Virus record (IMG/VR): IMGVR_UViG_3300044644_000679
Span: 1-64,000 of that record
Length of the DNA stretch: 64,000 nucleotides
DNA from: a virus
Direction: 5' to 3' (one strand)
Made by a program: the position numbers and the translations under genes. Position 1 is the first letter of the stretch. Each line of letters begins with the position of its first letter. Of the stretch, positions 26,352 through 34,309 are shown one piece after another. A model generated the notes under the pieces. The model saw only the letters and a program-made list of their open reading frames with translations, had not been told where the DNA came from and searched no databases.

Positions 26352-27269
26352 TTAGAATTGATCTTTTAATGTCCAAATTACTTTTCTTGGAGGAAAGCCG
26401 TCTACATCACTAAATACCCAAGAGCCATTCTGTGCTAACATTTCTGCTGCATCTCGTTCTCTTATCCAGAAACTTCCATCTGGTTGATCTAAACGCTTCT
26501 CACCATTATTCCAAACCCCCCAAGAGTTTTGGACTAAGAATAGTGTTTCATTATAAATTTCATGAGTATCATCCATCCCAATCCAAGCCATCGCGTGACC
26601 CCATGATCCAGATCGGGCGGCAATACCATTCTTATCTCTTCTAGAACTAAATCCAGAATTACTGCATACACTAATAGAATAACCGTTGGCTATTGCATCT
26701 CTGGCTTGATCTATTGTGTTAATTAAACTGATAGTCTTAACTTGATGTTTCTTTGCTGCTTTTACTAATTCTTCTGGAACACCAGTACGACCCCATCTGC
26801 CACCAATAGCACTATATGTTGAAAGATCATAATCTCCGTACTTTTGACGAAGTAATATTCCTCCATTTTGGTGGACGAATTTAGCAGCACCACCACAAGT
26901 CATACCTTCACCGCCGTGTCCGCGTGAACCATAAATACCTTCAGTAGCACCACGGGCCACAAACTCTTCTCGTTGTCCATTTATAATTTCACAACTGCGT
27001 GTAATATCTACGCTATTTCGCGTTGCATGTGAAACACAATCTCCTTGGACTTGCCTTTCTGATGGACCAAAAGAGGGATCAAACTTCAAGAGAGACTTAA
27101 ACGGTAGGGATAGTTTTCCTTTTCCAGTACCATATAAATCATGTGCTGCCACACCAAATAGTGGATGTGGCAGTTCTCCTAAGAGCTTGTCCAACTCTTT
27201 TGGGTCACAGTATGATCCTACAAAGCCATCTTTATAGGCTTTTAATAAATCTTTCGGTGTCTTGAACAT
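26352..27269 (-). CDS. Papain-like (C1A) cysteine peptidase
   Basis: A 305-residue enzyme. All catalytic positions are present: Cys in VQGDCVSHA (about 78), His in WGHAMAWIG, and Asn in QNSWG. It lacks the usual propeptide and signal sequence. It starts within the stop of a holin-like gene (TGATG), so it could be a lysis enzyme exported through a holin, or a virion peptidase used at entry. Family assignment is good; the role is inferred from position. Confidence 0.82.
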   Translation of the reverse strand: MFKTPKDLLKAYKDGFVGSYCDPKELDKLLGELPHPLFGVAAHDLYGTGKGKLSLPFKSLLKFDPSFGPSERQVQGDCVSHATRNSVDITRSCEIINGQREEFVARGATEGIYGSRGHGGEGMTCGGAAKFVHQNGGILLRQKYGDYDLSTYSAIGGRWGRTGVPEELVKAAKKHQVKTISLINTIDQARDAIANGYSISVCSNSGFSSRRDKNGIAARSGSWGHAMAWIGMDDTHEIYNETLFLVQNSWGVWNNGEKRLDQPDGSFWIRERDAAEMLAQNGSWVFSDVDGFPPRKVIWTLKDQF

Positions 27270-27490
27270 CACTTTGAGTTATCCTTTGCCCATTTAACTA
27301 CTGTGTTAATTAATACTACTGTAACAGGCACAATTAGTGCTGTCATGCTACCAAGATCAAGCTTAGTTAGATTTTCGCCAATATATGTTAATAGTGCGGC
27401 TAAACCAACTAATGCTGCGTTCTTACCAACTGAAATAAGATCAGTTGTATTTAATGAGAATGCTTTTGAACCTACTTTTAGATCTAACAT
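27269..27490 (-). CDS. Holin-like small membrane protein
   Basis: A 73-residue protein with two hydrophobic stretches (VGKNAALVGLAALLTYIG and MTALIVPVTVVLINTVV) and a short basic tail (KWAKDNSK), the architecture of class II holins. It is wedged between a membrane PAS protein and a peptidase with which its stop and start overlap. Holins form lesions that trigger lysis; this role is likely but unproven. Confidence 0.6.
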   Translation of the reverse strand: MLDLKVGSKAFSLNTTDLISVGKNAALVGLAALLTYIGENLTKLDLGSMTALIVPVTVVLINTVVKWAKDNSK

Positions 27491-27491
27491 C

Positions 27492-28085
27492 TTATATCTC
27501 CTTGAGTTGAGAAATGCTTATTAAAAATCCACCATGCTCCTTGTCATTTATCCTATATGGAAATCCCATCATTTTTACTATCTTATCATCTACTGTTTGT
27601 ACTGTTTTGACTAATTTTCTATTCATTTTTAAGCAAGATTTCAATTCATCAAAAAGATCTTCTCTATCTTCTTCTTTTATATAATTGAGCCAATCATAAC
27701 CTTCTACACTGTTAATAACTTCTTGTGTTAATTCATAAAAATTATTATTGGTCCAAGTTAGTCTACCATGATCATCTGTTTCAAATAATGCCGCATCATT
27801 ATAGTGAAGTGCGGCTTTTGTTCTTTGTTCTATAACTTTTTGTCTTTTTTCCATCCTATTAACGGTAGATCTTAAGTCTACAATAGCGTCTTTTAGGCTA
27901 TTTCCACCATTAGTTGTTAGTTCTTTTTTGATTGTTTCTAATGATCTACCAACTTCTTCCTGCCCTTTAACAAATTTAACTGTTGGTTTTATTACCTTGA
28001 CCCACATTAAGCTAAAAAATGTTCCTAGACCACCAATGATAGTAAATATAAAGGTGATATGTTCTGGACTTTTTATGTCTAGCAT
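27492..28085 (-). CDS. Membrane-anchored PAS-domain protein in the lysis-like cluster
   Basis: A 197-residue protein. Residues 10-30 form a membrane helix (FIFTIIGGLGTFFSLMW). A charged coiled coil (about 35-90, with LTTNGGNSLKDAI) resembles DUF2746-type phage membrane proteins. Residues about 95-197 read as a PAS sensor: AALFETDDHGRLTWTNNNF, GYDWLNYIKEEDREDLF, and a final GGFLISISQLKEI strand. It has no kinase or output domain. It sits first in a terminator-bounded unit with a holin-like gene and a peptidase. PAS identity is fairly clear by pattern; a sensory role in lysis timing is hypothesis. Confidence 0.72.
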   Translation of the reverse strand: MLDIKSPEHITFIFTIIGGLGTFFSLMWVKVIKPTVKFVKGQEEVGRSLETIKKELTTNGGNSLKDAIVDLRSTVNRMEKRQKVIEQRTKAALHYNDAALFETDDHGRLTWTNNNFYELTQEVINSVEGYDWLNYIKEEDREDLFDELKSCLKMNRKLVKTVQTVDDKIVKMMGFPYRINDKEHGGFLISISQLKEI

Positions 28086-28097
28086 AATTGCCTCCGT

Positions 28098-28147
28098 AGG
28101 AAAAAGAAGGATAAAGTGCCTTAAGATTTCTCAAAAGGCACTTATCC
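28098..28147 (-). terminator. Intrinsic terminator after the structural gene
   Basis: Minus-strand hairpin with a 12-13 bp stem (GGATAAGTGCCTT paired with AAGGCACTTTATCC, one bulge), followed by TTCTTTTTCC. It separates the gene at 28160 from the PAS/holin unit, which may depend on readthrough. Confidence 0.75.
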
Positions 28148-28159
28148 AAAAATAACGAC

Positions 28160-28777
28160 TTATTCGTTACTATCTTTAGCCTTGTAGGCAACATTACGAG
28201 TTGGTAAAGCTGCTCCAAATCTATAGGTAAGTTCACCGGGAACTGCTCTACTAGTACTTGCAGCATCATCAACGGCTGGGAAGTTACCGCTGGTAGCTCT
28301 ATAAGTTACAGCAGTACCAGCACCAGTACCTCTGGTAAGACCGGGGAAATTGCCACTAGATGGAGTTGCAAGAACATTAAATGTTCTTGTAGCATATGAA
28401 CCAAACTGAGTAGTCTTTAGATTCTTATTAACTACGGCTTCTGTAGCACCACCGGGGATAGTTAAAATAGTTGAAGATGATCCATTGATTTTACCAGCAT
28501 TGGTATCACCAGCGGCCATTAATAGAAATTCGCTACCAGCGGGTGGAGTATATGCAAAAGTGCCACCCTCTTTTGCCCTTGTTACACCGTGTGGATCACG
28601 AAAATTATTTGGGGCTGTAGGTGTATCTTCAGTTACAACTGTACCATAGCCCGGAACGTCAGCTAAATTGTTGATAAGTGATAGATCTGTTAGATTTTCA
28701 CTAACAGCACCGCCATTTAGAACAACGCCACCGTCATTATTGTATGCATTTGCAGAAACTGCTTTTTGGGATGCCAT
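28160..28777 (-). CDS. Probable virion structural protein (Gly/Ala/Thr-rich)
   Basis: A 205-residue beta-rich protein with repeated motifs: SGNFPGLTRGTGAGTAVTYR, then SGNFPAVDDA. It has no cysteine and a composition typical of capsid decoration or neck proteins. The gene stands alone between candidate late promoters and a strong terminator with a good ribosome site, which suggests high late expression. The exact virion component is not recognised. Confidence 0.6.
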   Translation of the reverse strand: MASQKAVSANAYNNDGGVVLNGGAVSENLTDLSLINNLADVPGYGTVVTEDTPTAPNNFRDPHGVTRAKEGGTFAYTPPAGSEFLLMAAGDTNAGKINGSSSTILTIPGGATEAVVNKNLKTTQFGSYATRTFNVLATPSSGNFPGLTRGTGAGTAVTYRATSGNFPAVDDAASTSRAVPGELTYRFGAALPTRNVAYKAKDSNE

Positions 28778-28825
28778 ATTATTCTCCTTTTATTAAATAA
28801 AATTTGCAAAGTAATAATTCCGCAT

Positions 28826-28860
28826 CCTTTTATAGTCCAGTTCCTAAAATTATATACACA
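28826..28860 (-). promoter_or_regulatory. Candidate late promoters before the structural gene
   Basis: Minus strand carries GTGTATATAATTTTAGG and, about 20 bp closer to the gene, CTATAAAAGG, close to the T4 late consensus TATAAATA. One or both may be used by the gp55-like sigma factor encoded just upstream. Confidence 0.45.
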
Positions 28861-28861
28861 T

Positions 28862-29338
28862 TTAACAGAATTTATCTTTTATGTTGTCTGCAAGTTTGTG
28901 GATTTTACGTCTAATACTTTCCCTATTTTTACCACGTTTTTCAGATATTTCTGCTATAGTCATATTGCTAAGTCTATCTTCAATCAAATCCCTATCTTCT
29001 GAATTCTTAAACTCGTCCATTAGATCAATACTAAAAAATGGATCTGTATTGGATGCTATATTTTGGTGCAACATTCCAAAAGACTTATTTTTATTGGCAA
29101 ACTTAATCTCCTTCATGCACTCAATAAACACGCCCTTATATAGATAAGTTGTAAATTTAGCTCCCTTTTCTGCATTGTAGTTAACGAATGTTTTCCATAA
29201 CGCATTAAGTTGGCAAGTCTTTATAGAATCAGCATCTAATTGATTTCTAAATCTCTTAGAAGCCTTATTCATAATTTTAACAATATTTTCATCCTTAAGG
29301 GCAACCTGTATCTTATCATCTATGCAATTACTCATCAT
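28862..29338 (-). CDS. Sigma factor, gp55-like late transcription
   Basis: A 158-residue sigma-70-family protein that should redirect host RNA polymerase to late promoters. Residues about 45-85 (LWKTFVNYNAEKGAKFTTYL, then YKGVFIECMKEI) match sigma region 2, with the FTTYL core-binding motif. The C-terminus (MTIAEISEKRGKNRESIRRKI) is a helix-turn-helix resembling region 4. The start at 29338 follows AAAGGAGAATTTG. It lies immediately before structural genes. Confidence 0.82.
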   Translation of the reverse strand: MMSNCIDDKIQVALKDENIVKIMNKASKRFRNQLDADSIKTCQLNALWKTFVNYNAEKGAKFTTYLYKGVFIECMKEIKFANKNKSFGMLHQNIASNTDPFFSIDLMDEFKNSEDRDLIEDRLSNMTIAEISEKRGKNRESIRRKIHKLADNIKDKFC

Positions 29339-29783
29339 CAAATTCTCCTTTTATAAGTTCTTGTTCAATATCAAATCTTATATTCTGAAAATCAAACATC
29401 TGTCCTATACCAACAAAAAATCTATAACGACTAAAGATTTTTAGTATCTCAATACCGGGCATTTTATTGAGTTTATTTTTTATGGCTGGTGTAATATCGA
29501 AGTTTGTGTGACCAATCCAGCAGTCAAAATTAGCTAACATAGATATATCATCTATTACCTGCGGAGTGAGTGGCAACATCTTATGCAAAGCTGCTGACAT
29601 CATATCTTTTTTATTGTCTTCATCTTCATATGATTCGTCTTCATCATCGTCATCGTCTTCTTCACCCAAAATATCTTCTTCTGCTTCTGGCATCATATTC
29701 TGTATTATATTCTGTAATATGGGGCATGATAATTGTTTTTCAATATAATCTTCATATTTTTGCCATCCTATTTTTTTAGACAT
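29328..29783 (-). CDS. Acidic hypothetical protein upstream of the sigma factor
   Basis: A 151-residue protein with a long acidic stretch (EEDDDDDEDESYEDEDN, about 40-57) and a helical C-terminal half. It overlaps the sigma-factor start by 11 bp. Position and acidity would suit a transcription cofactor comparable to T4 gp33, but no sequence motif supports this. Confidence 0.68.
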   Translation of the reverse strand: MSKKIGWQKYEDYIEKQLSCPILQNIIQNMMPEAEEDILGEEDDDDDEDESYEDEDNKKDMMSAALHKMLPLTPQVIDDISMLANFDCWIGHTNFDITPAIKNKLNKMPGIEILKIFSRYRFFVGIGQMFDFQNIRFDIEQELIKGEFDDE

Positions 29784-29792
29784 ATATGACTC

Positions 29793-30164
29793 CTATTTTG
29801 TGAAAACTTCAGACGGTTTTATACAAGGTTCATCCGCCTTACTATCTTTATGCCCATTTATGATTTTTGCTTTAGTATCTTTACTAATAAGATTGAAAAT
29901 TTTAATTAGACAATCTTCTCTACCTTCTTCTACAAGGGCATTTTTTACTATATTCATAGTTTCTAGTATCGCCCTATCTTCTGCTAAAGTGTCGATTATA
30001 TAACACAGTGATTCAATAGATTCATCACTATAATCCTCCAGTTCTACATCCACTATCGTAGAATCTGAACCTTTAGAAACTATATAACTTATTTTTGCTA
30101 AAACTTCATTAGGTTCTGAAACTTGTTCATTATCTGGTTTTTTCTTGAAGAAATTAAATAACAT
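29793..30164 (-). CDS. Hypothetical protein
   Basis: A 123-residue helical acidic protein beginning MLFNFFKKKP, an N-terminus reminiscent of small phage accessory proteins. No domain recognised. It overlaps the glycosyltransferase stop by 11 bp. Confidence 0.68.
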   Translation of the reverse strand: MLFNFFKKKPDNEQVSEPNEVLAKISYIVSKGSDSTIVDVELEDYSDESIESLCYIIDTLAEDRAILETMNIVKNALVEEGREDCLIKIFNLISKDTKAKIINGHKDSKADEPCIKPSEVFTK

Positions 30165-31227
30165 TTAATATTTTTCTCCCGGTGTTTTTCCAGCTAAAAT
30201 TTTTAGCAGTTGTAATTCCATATTCGTTAACAGTTAAACTATTAGTTATATTTAGTTCATGGATATTTTGCATATATTTTATAGCAATATTTTTGGCCCT
30301 ATTATCTATCCTAGCCCAATTACCTTGACCGTGAAACCATTTACCGTCATATGCAGTTTCGGTTTCTTCTATAGGTATTAACAATGCATTATTAGAGTTA
30401 CAAAATTCTGTATGGGCAGAATAATCTGTGGCTATTACACGTTTTCCACAAGCCATCATTTCTAATAGCTCTAAATTCCACCCCTCTGCTCTTGCTGGAA
30501 ATATTCCACAATGAGTTTGGGACATTATATTATACACTTCTTGCTGAGTGTTCTGTCGTGGAATAATATGTATTTTAGATCCCAGTTTAGACTTTTTATA
30601 TAGATTTATCCATTCATTTTGTTCCTGCTCTGTGCAGAAAGGATTTTCGCACATCATGAATAGTTCTACATTATCATCTTCGTTAAACGCTGAGTTAAAT
30701 ATATCAACTAATACATCATGCCCCTTTCTTATTTCCCATTTACCACAATTAAAAAATCTTGTTGGACTATTTTGTGGCATTTCAGACGGCTGAAAAATAG
30801 ATGAATCAACACCCAGCGGGACTACTATAACGTTAGATTCTTCAATAGTTGTATTATTTAATACTATTTTCTTAGCCCATTCTGAACATACAAACACTCT
30901 ATCTAAAGATTGAAGTTGATGCTTTTCAAAATCATTAAACTTATCCAACTCAAATATCGGAAACCCTATTCTGGTTCCTTTGCCAGCAAATTGTGCCATA
31001 TCATGTTGATGCCATATTTTAATACATGGGGCATTATAATCATAAAACTGAGAATTTTTTATACATTTAGAGATTATGTCGGCATCTTCTTGATTTGTTA
31101 CTTGAGGTTGTCCTATCATGAATAAAGAAACTTCTATGGATTTAGATAGTTCTTTGATAATGTTTAAGGATGATACGCCGTAACCAAGCTGATTAATTGG
31201 GGCCATTACATTAATTTTAGTATTCAT
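30154..31227 (-). CDS. Glycosyltransferase, GT4 (group 1, GT-B fold)
   Basis: A 357-residue glycosyltransferase. The N-terminal domain opens with a glycine-containing loop (APINQLGYGVSSLNIIKEL). The C-terminal donor domain shows FFNCGKWEIRKGHDVLVDIF and the E-x7-E signature in PARAEGWNLELLEMMACGKRVI. The acceptor is unknown. It lies next to the sigma factor and a deoxyribosyltransferase-like gene. Confidence 0.85.
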   Translation of the reverse strand: MNTKINVMAPINQLGYGVSSLNIIKELSKSIEVSLFMIGQPQVTNQEDADIISKCIKNSQFYDYNAPCIKIWHQHDMAQFAGKGTRIGFPIFELDKFNDFEKHQLQSLDRVFVCSEWAKKIVLNNTTIEESNVIVVPLGVDSSIFQPSEMPQNSPTRFFNCGKWEIRKGHDVLVDIFNSAFNEDDNVELFMMCENPFCTEQEQNEWINLYKKSKLGSKIHIIPRQNTQQEVYNIMSQTHCGIFPARAEGWNLELLEMMACGKRVIATDYSAHTEFCNSNNALLIPIEETETAYDGKWFHGQGNWARIDNRAKNIAIKYMQNIHELNITNSLTVNEYGITTAKNFSWKNTGRKILNVI

Positions 31228-31777
31228 AGTTTATTTTGTTATTCCTAAAAAAGAACCATCGTTTTAGTTTTGTTACGTCTTCTTCTTGATTTATATAGCT
31301 AAGATAGTTTAATACCTCGCTCAGAGAATTAAATATATGTTCGTGTGGCAACATAAAGAATAACCAATTGGGTGCTTGGCTTTTACCCTGTTCGCACCAT
31401 ATTAAAACTGGCTTTTTCTCCCTATTAGCTGTTACTATCTCTTCGTATGTTCCACAAGCATGAATATTAAGATCAATATGAGCAATAATGAAGTCAGATA
31501 TATCTACACATCGCAAATCTGCACTGCGTATTATACCAAATTTCTCTTTGATCTTTTCATACTTTTCTGTCTCTTTGTAGTATTCTATCCAGTGCCTAGT
31601 CTCTTCATCTTCAATAACCCCATTGATTGGTTTGTCGCACGGGTCAATGACAGTTACCCCTAGTTCGTTTAGATATGGAGTTATTCGCTTACGCCAAGTA
31701 GTTCCACCGTCTGGAACTCTATCCATAGCACCAACTAAATAAACTCTCATGCCAACTAAGTTATTTATTGAATCCAT
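31217..31777 (-). CDS. Nucleoside 2-deoxyribosyltransferase-like protein
   Basis: A 186-residue protein. MRVYLVGAMDRVPDGGTTWR, DLRCVDISDFIIAHID and GTYEEIVTANREKKPVLIW reproduce the nucleoside 2-deoxyribosyltransferase fold, with the catalytic-type Glu in TYEE. Such enzymes swap bases on deoxyribose or hydrolyse nucleotides. The C-terminal 45 residues are an extra basic tail. The start at 31777 follows GGAGCATAGAC. Confidence 0.75.
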   Translation of the reverse strand: MDSINNLVGMRVYLVGAMDRVPDGGTTWRKRITPYLNELGVTVIDPCDKPINGVIEDEETRHWIEYYKETEKYEKIKEKFGIIRSADLRCVDISDFIIAHIDLNIHACGTYEEIVTANREKKPVLIWCEQGKSQAPNWLFFMLPHEHIFNSLSEVLNYLSYINQEEDVTKLKRWFFFRNNKINYEY

Positions 31778-32168
31778 TGTCTATGCTCCACCATACTTTG
31801 TTAATACCTAGAGATCTCATTATTCTATCACACTTATCGCACGGCTGACTACATCTTAATTCGCCACGCTTATTTAGTCTTATAATAACCATTTTGAGGC
31901 TATTATCTATATAATATTTACCCCATAAACGAGATATTAGATCAGTTTCTGCGTGAAAGTAAGGGTATTCACTATCTGTATTGAACCTTTTAGCTAATAC
32001 TAGTGCTTGAGTATGGGTTTTCTCTGGATTGTTTTGCCCTATTGCAAGAAGTTTATTTTTCTTGTATCCAAAAGCAAAGTGAAAAAATTTATTCTTAGTT
32101 TGTCTTTCCTCTTTGGCTTTAGGTAAAAGGCTCAGTGCTATTTCAAGTGATTGATCTATTATATTCAT
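31761..32168 (-). CDS. Cytidine/dCMP deaminase-fold protein
   Basis: A 135-residue protein with the deaminase zinc motif: HAETDLISRL and CSQPCDKCDRIM (HAE ... PCxxC). It is more divergent than the dCMP deaminase at 33884, so its substrate may differ. It overlaps both neighbours (4 and 17 bp), linking it to the deoxyribosyltransferase-like gene. Confidence 0.78.
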   Translation of the reverse strand: MNIIDQSLEIALSLLPKAKEERQTKNKFFHFAFGYKKNKLLAIGQNNPEKTHTQALVLAKRFNTDSEYPYFHAETDLISRLWGKYYIDNSLKMVIIRLNKRGELRCSQPCDKCDRIMRSLGINKVWWSIDNGFNK

Positions 32169-32665
32169 GAGAAATCTATAGTATTGATAGTAATAAGCTT
32201 GATAAATTCTTGAATACTAGTTACTTTATGATTATCAAAAGCTTGTTTGGTTTTCTGTTTTGCTTCTGTCTTTTTGTATCCAAGTGCTACAAGCGAACTA
32301 ATACAATCATTGTAAAGTTGCTCATCTCGTACTGGTTTTGGTTTAGGGGTTGTTGTTGTTGGTGTAATAGTAGGTATGGTTGCCGGTTGATTAATGACGG
32401 GGTTATTTTTCTTAGGTTTGGGCTTATCTGCAACGGTGCGTTTTGGTACACTCTTGACAGCACAGCTTTGTGTTGGTACAACCTTTACTTGTTTTGGTTT
32501 TTCAATATACGTGTAGTCTTCTACATATCCAATAACAAACTTATCTAGCTTGTTGAAGCTAATTGATTTGCCCTCAATGTATGCCTTATATGTATAAAAA
32601 ATTGTTAAGCAAATGATAACAAATGCCCAAAAATTTCCAACGCTAGGATGTGGCTGTGGGTTCAT
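32165..32665 (-). CDS. Membrane-anchored protein with RuvA-C-like C-terminus
   Basis: A 166-residue protein. Residues 10-26 form a membrane helix (FWAFVIICLTIFYTYKA). The middle is Pro/Thr/Lys-rich linker. Residues about 115-160 (CISSLVALGYKKTEAKQKTKQ) resemble the helical domain III of RuvA or UBA-like modules. It has the sigma70-like promoter at 32683 just upstream. Confidence 0.65.
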   Translation of the reverse strand: MNPQPHPSVGNFWAFVIICLTIFYTYKAYIEGKSISFNKLDKFVIGYVEDYTYIEKPKQVKVVPTQSCAVKSVPKRTVADKPKPKKNNPVINQPATIPTITPTTTTPKPKPVRDEQLYNDCISSLVALGYKKTEAKQKTKQAFDNHKVTSIQEFIKLITINTIDFS

Positions 32666-32682
32666 AATTTTTTCCTACTGTG

Positions 32683-32710
32683 ATCATACCATAACTATCG
32701 TCACAGTCAA
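32683..32710 (-). promoter_or_regulatory. sigma70-like promoter
   Basis: Minus strand: TTGACT, 16 bp, TATGAT, just before the gene starting at 32665 and just after a terminator, a clean transcription-unit boundary. Confidence 0.75.
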
Positions 32711-32720
32711 GACGCAAACT

Positions 32721-32758
32721 TAAAAAAAATGGCCCGAAGCACAAGGCGACGGGCCATT
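32721..32758 (-). terminator. Intrinsic terminator after the SSB gene
   Basis: Minus-strand hairpin ATGGCCCG ... CGGGCCAT followed by eight T. It ends the rIIA-to-SSB unit. Confidence 0.88.
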
Positions 32759-32782
32759 CCTTAGACAGATTGACTATCCATT

Positions 32783-33115
32783 TCACTCTTTAGAGTCTTG
32801 CCCTACAATTCCAGACGGGCCTAAAGAAATTTCATCTGCCATTACGCAGATAGAGTTCTTTTGATTCCCATCCTTATCTTGATAATCATCAATTTTTAGC
32901 TTCCCTTGAACGCCAACCAATCTGCCCTTCTTTAGATGATCCTTTAATGCTTCAGCCATTTTTCCAAAACATAGGATATTTAAGAATAGAGTATCTTCAT
33001 TGCGACGATCATTCACGGCCATACGAAACTTTGCCATAGCAGTACCCTTTTGGGTTGTGCTTAATTCCGCATCCTTTGTTAATCTGCCACAACCTAACCA
33101 TGTATTAATATTCAT
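32783..33115 (-). CDS. ssb: Single-stranded DNA-binding protein
   Basis: A 110-residue OB-fold protein: NTWLGCGRLTKDAEL, ATAMAKF-like GTAMAKFRMAVND, and LVGVQGKLKIDDYQDKDG are bacterial SSB/PriB-type signatures. It lacks the acidic DDDIPF tip used by bacterial SSB to recruit partners, ending instead in QDSKE. It protects ssDNA during replication and recombination. Confidence 0.9.
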   Translation of the reverse strand: MNINTWLGCGRLTKDAELSTTQKGTAMAKFRMAVNDRRNEDTLFLNILCFGKMAEALKDHLKKGRLVGVQGKLKIDDYQDKDGNQKNSICVMADEISLGPSGIVGQDSKE

Positions 33116-33119
33116 GCTA

Positions 33120-33437
33120 TCATACCTCCAATGCTGAACGAATTCTACCTCTTACTACCTGTGTATTGCCACGATTATAAGTGCCTAGTGTAGCACTGTA
33201 TACGTTTCTAGCAATTGATCGCGGAATACCCAGAAGTCGAGCAGCGAACTCTGTATCTTCACGATTATTACGAAAAAATCCAAACCCAGACTTGTGTGCT
33301 AAAGCAGTAATTGGATTTAATGTTACACCCTTGTAGTGACCACTTTGAATGGTGGCAACAACACGATTATGATTAATATCCCAATGATATGCATCAGCTA
33401 GGTTTGATAGTCTGTCAAAAAATTCAGTATAATTCAT
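33120..33437 (-). CDS. Hypothetical protein
   Basis: A 105-residue basic protein. The start at 33437 follows AAGGAGATTGAT; the longer frame to 33455 has no ribosome site. It is 4 bp from SSB and co-transcribed. No domain recognised. Confidence 0.68.
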   Translation of the reverse strand: MNYTEFFDRLSNLADAYHWDINHNRVVATIQSGHYKGVTLNPITALAHKSGFGFFRNNREDTEFAARLLGIPRSIARNVYSATLGTYNRGNTQVVRGRIRSALEV

Positions 33438-33438
33438 A

Positions 33439-33618
33439 TCAATCTCCTTCTTCATTGCTATTTAATTCTTCGAAAACTTGAACATCTTTAACGCCATTTT
33501 GCACATAAGCCTTTAGTTGCTCAATCTCATTTTGAATTAAAGCCTGCTGCTTTGTCAATTCTTCAATCCTTTGAGCAACATTTTGCAAATGTGCTTTTGC
33601 CATTTCTACAACCGTCAT
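33439..33618 (-). CDS. Small coiled-coil protein
   Basis: A 59-residue helical protein (LQNVAQRIEELTKQQALIQN is a heptad-like stretch). The start at 33618 follows AAGGAGAAAAAGAT. Function unknown. Confidence 0.65.
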   Translation of the reverse strand: MTVVEMAKAHLQNVAQRIEELTKQQALIQNEIEQLKAYVQNGVKDVQVFEELNSNEEGD

Positions 33619-33674
33619 ATCTTTTTCTCCTTGTTCTTTCACCTTGTTATACCCATTAGTACTGTCAAAAACAA

Positions 33675-33887
33675 TCATGGTTTTTGTTCATATGTCATAT
33701 AATCTAAAACTTGAAGATGAGTCCAATTAGGTTGATAATTGTCATCTGTTCCAAGTCTAGCAATATCTATATATTCACTTTCTAGCCTGACTACTAGTTC
33801 TGCAAGAAATTCTAGCTTGTTTGAGTAAACACATTCCTCTATCATATCTAGAGTCTCTTTTACTGTGCGTTTATTATTAGTACTCAT
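33675..33887 (-). CDS. Small hypothetical protein
   Basis: A 70-residue acidic helical protein. The start at 33887 follows GGAGTATCAAAC and overlaps the dCMP deaminase stop by 4 bp. Confidence 0.68.
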   Translation of the reverse strand: MSTNNKRTVKETLDMIEECVYSNKLEFLAELVVRLESEYIDIARLGTDDNYQPNWTHLQVLDYMTYEQKP

Positions 33888-34309
33888 GTTTGATACTCCA
33901 CACATTCGACATCAGATTCATGAAATAATTCCCTTGATAATTCAAAGTCTTTTTCCCATCTATCTATTTTGTTTACGAATGAAACTATTCTGCTTATTCC
34001 TGACTGTATTATTAAACCAGCACATCTTGGACATGGCATAAATGGGTAAGTATATAAAGTACATCCTTCTACAGATTTATTAGCAAATAAGATTGCATTT
34101 ATCTCGCCGTGTACAATAATATTATACTTTGTATCTCTCTCTTTCAGTCTATCATTATCTTCTATATGTTTAGGAAAACCATTATATCCAACAGAGACTA
34201 TTCTATTATTTTTATCAACTATGACAGCACCAACTTTAGTCGATGGATCTTTAGACCATCCAGAAATAAATTTAGCTAAATCAAGAAACCTATAATCCCA
34301 TTTAGACAT
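33884..34309 (-). CDS. dCMP deaminase
   Basis: A 141-residue zinc enzyme converting dCMP to dUMP, the substrate of ThyX. The zinc motif is VHGEINAIL and PCPRCAGLI. The family N-terminus is DYRFLDLAKFISGWSKDPSTKVGAVIVD. The start overlaps the methyltransferase stop (TAATG). Confidence 0.93.
   Translation of the reverse strand: MSKWDYRFLDLAKFISGWSKDPSTKVGAVIVDKNNRIVSVGYNGFPKHIEDNDRLKERDTKYNIIVHGEINAILFANKSVEGCTLYTYPFMPCPRCAGLIIQSGISRIVSFVNKIDRWEKDFELSRELFHESDVECVEYQT

Noticed and set aside
33640-33670. sigma70 promoter before the gene at 33439
   Set aside because: TTGACA and TATAAC are present but only 11 bp apart.
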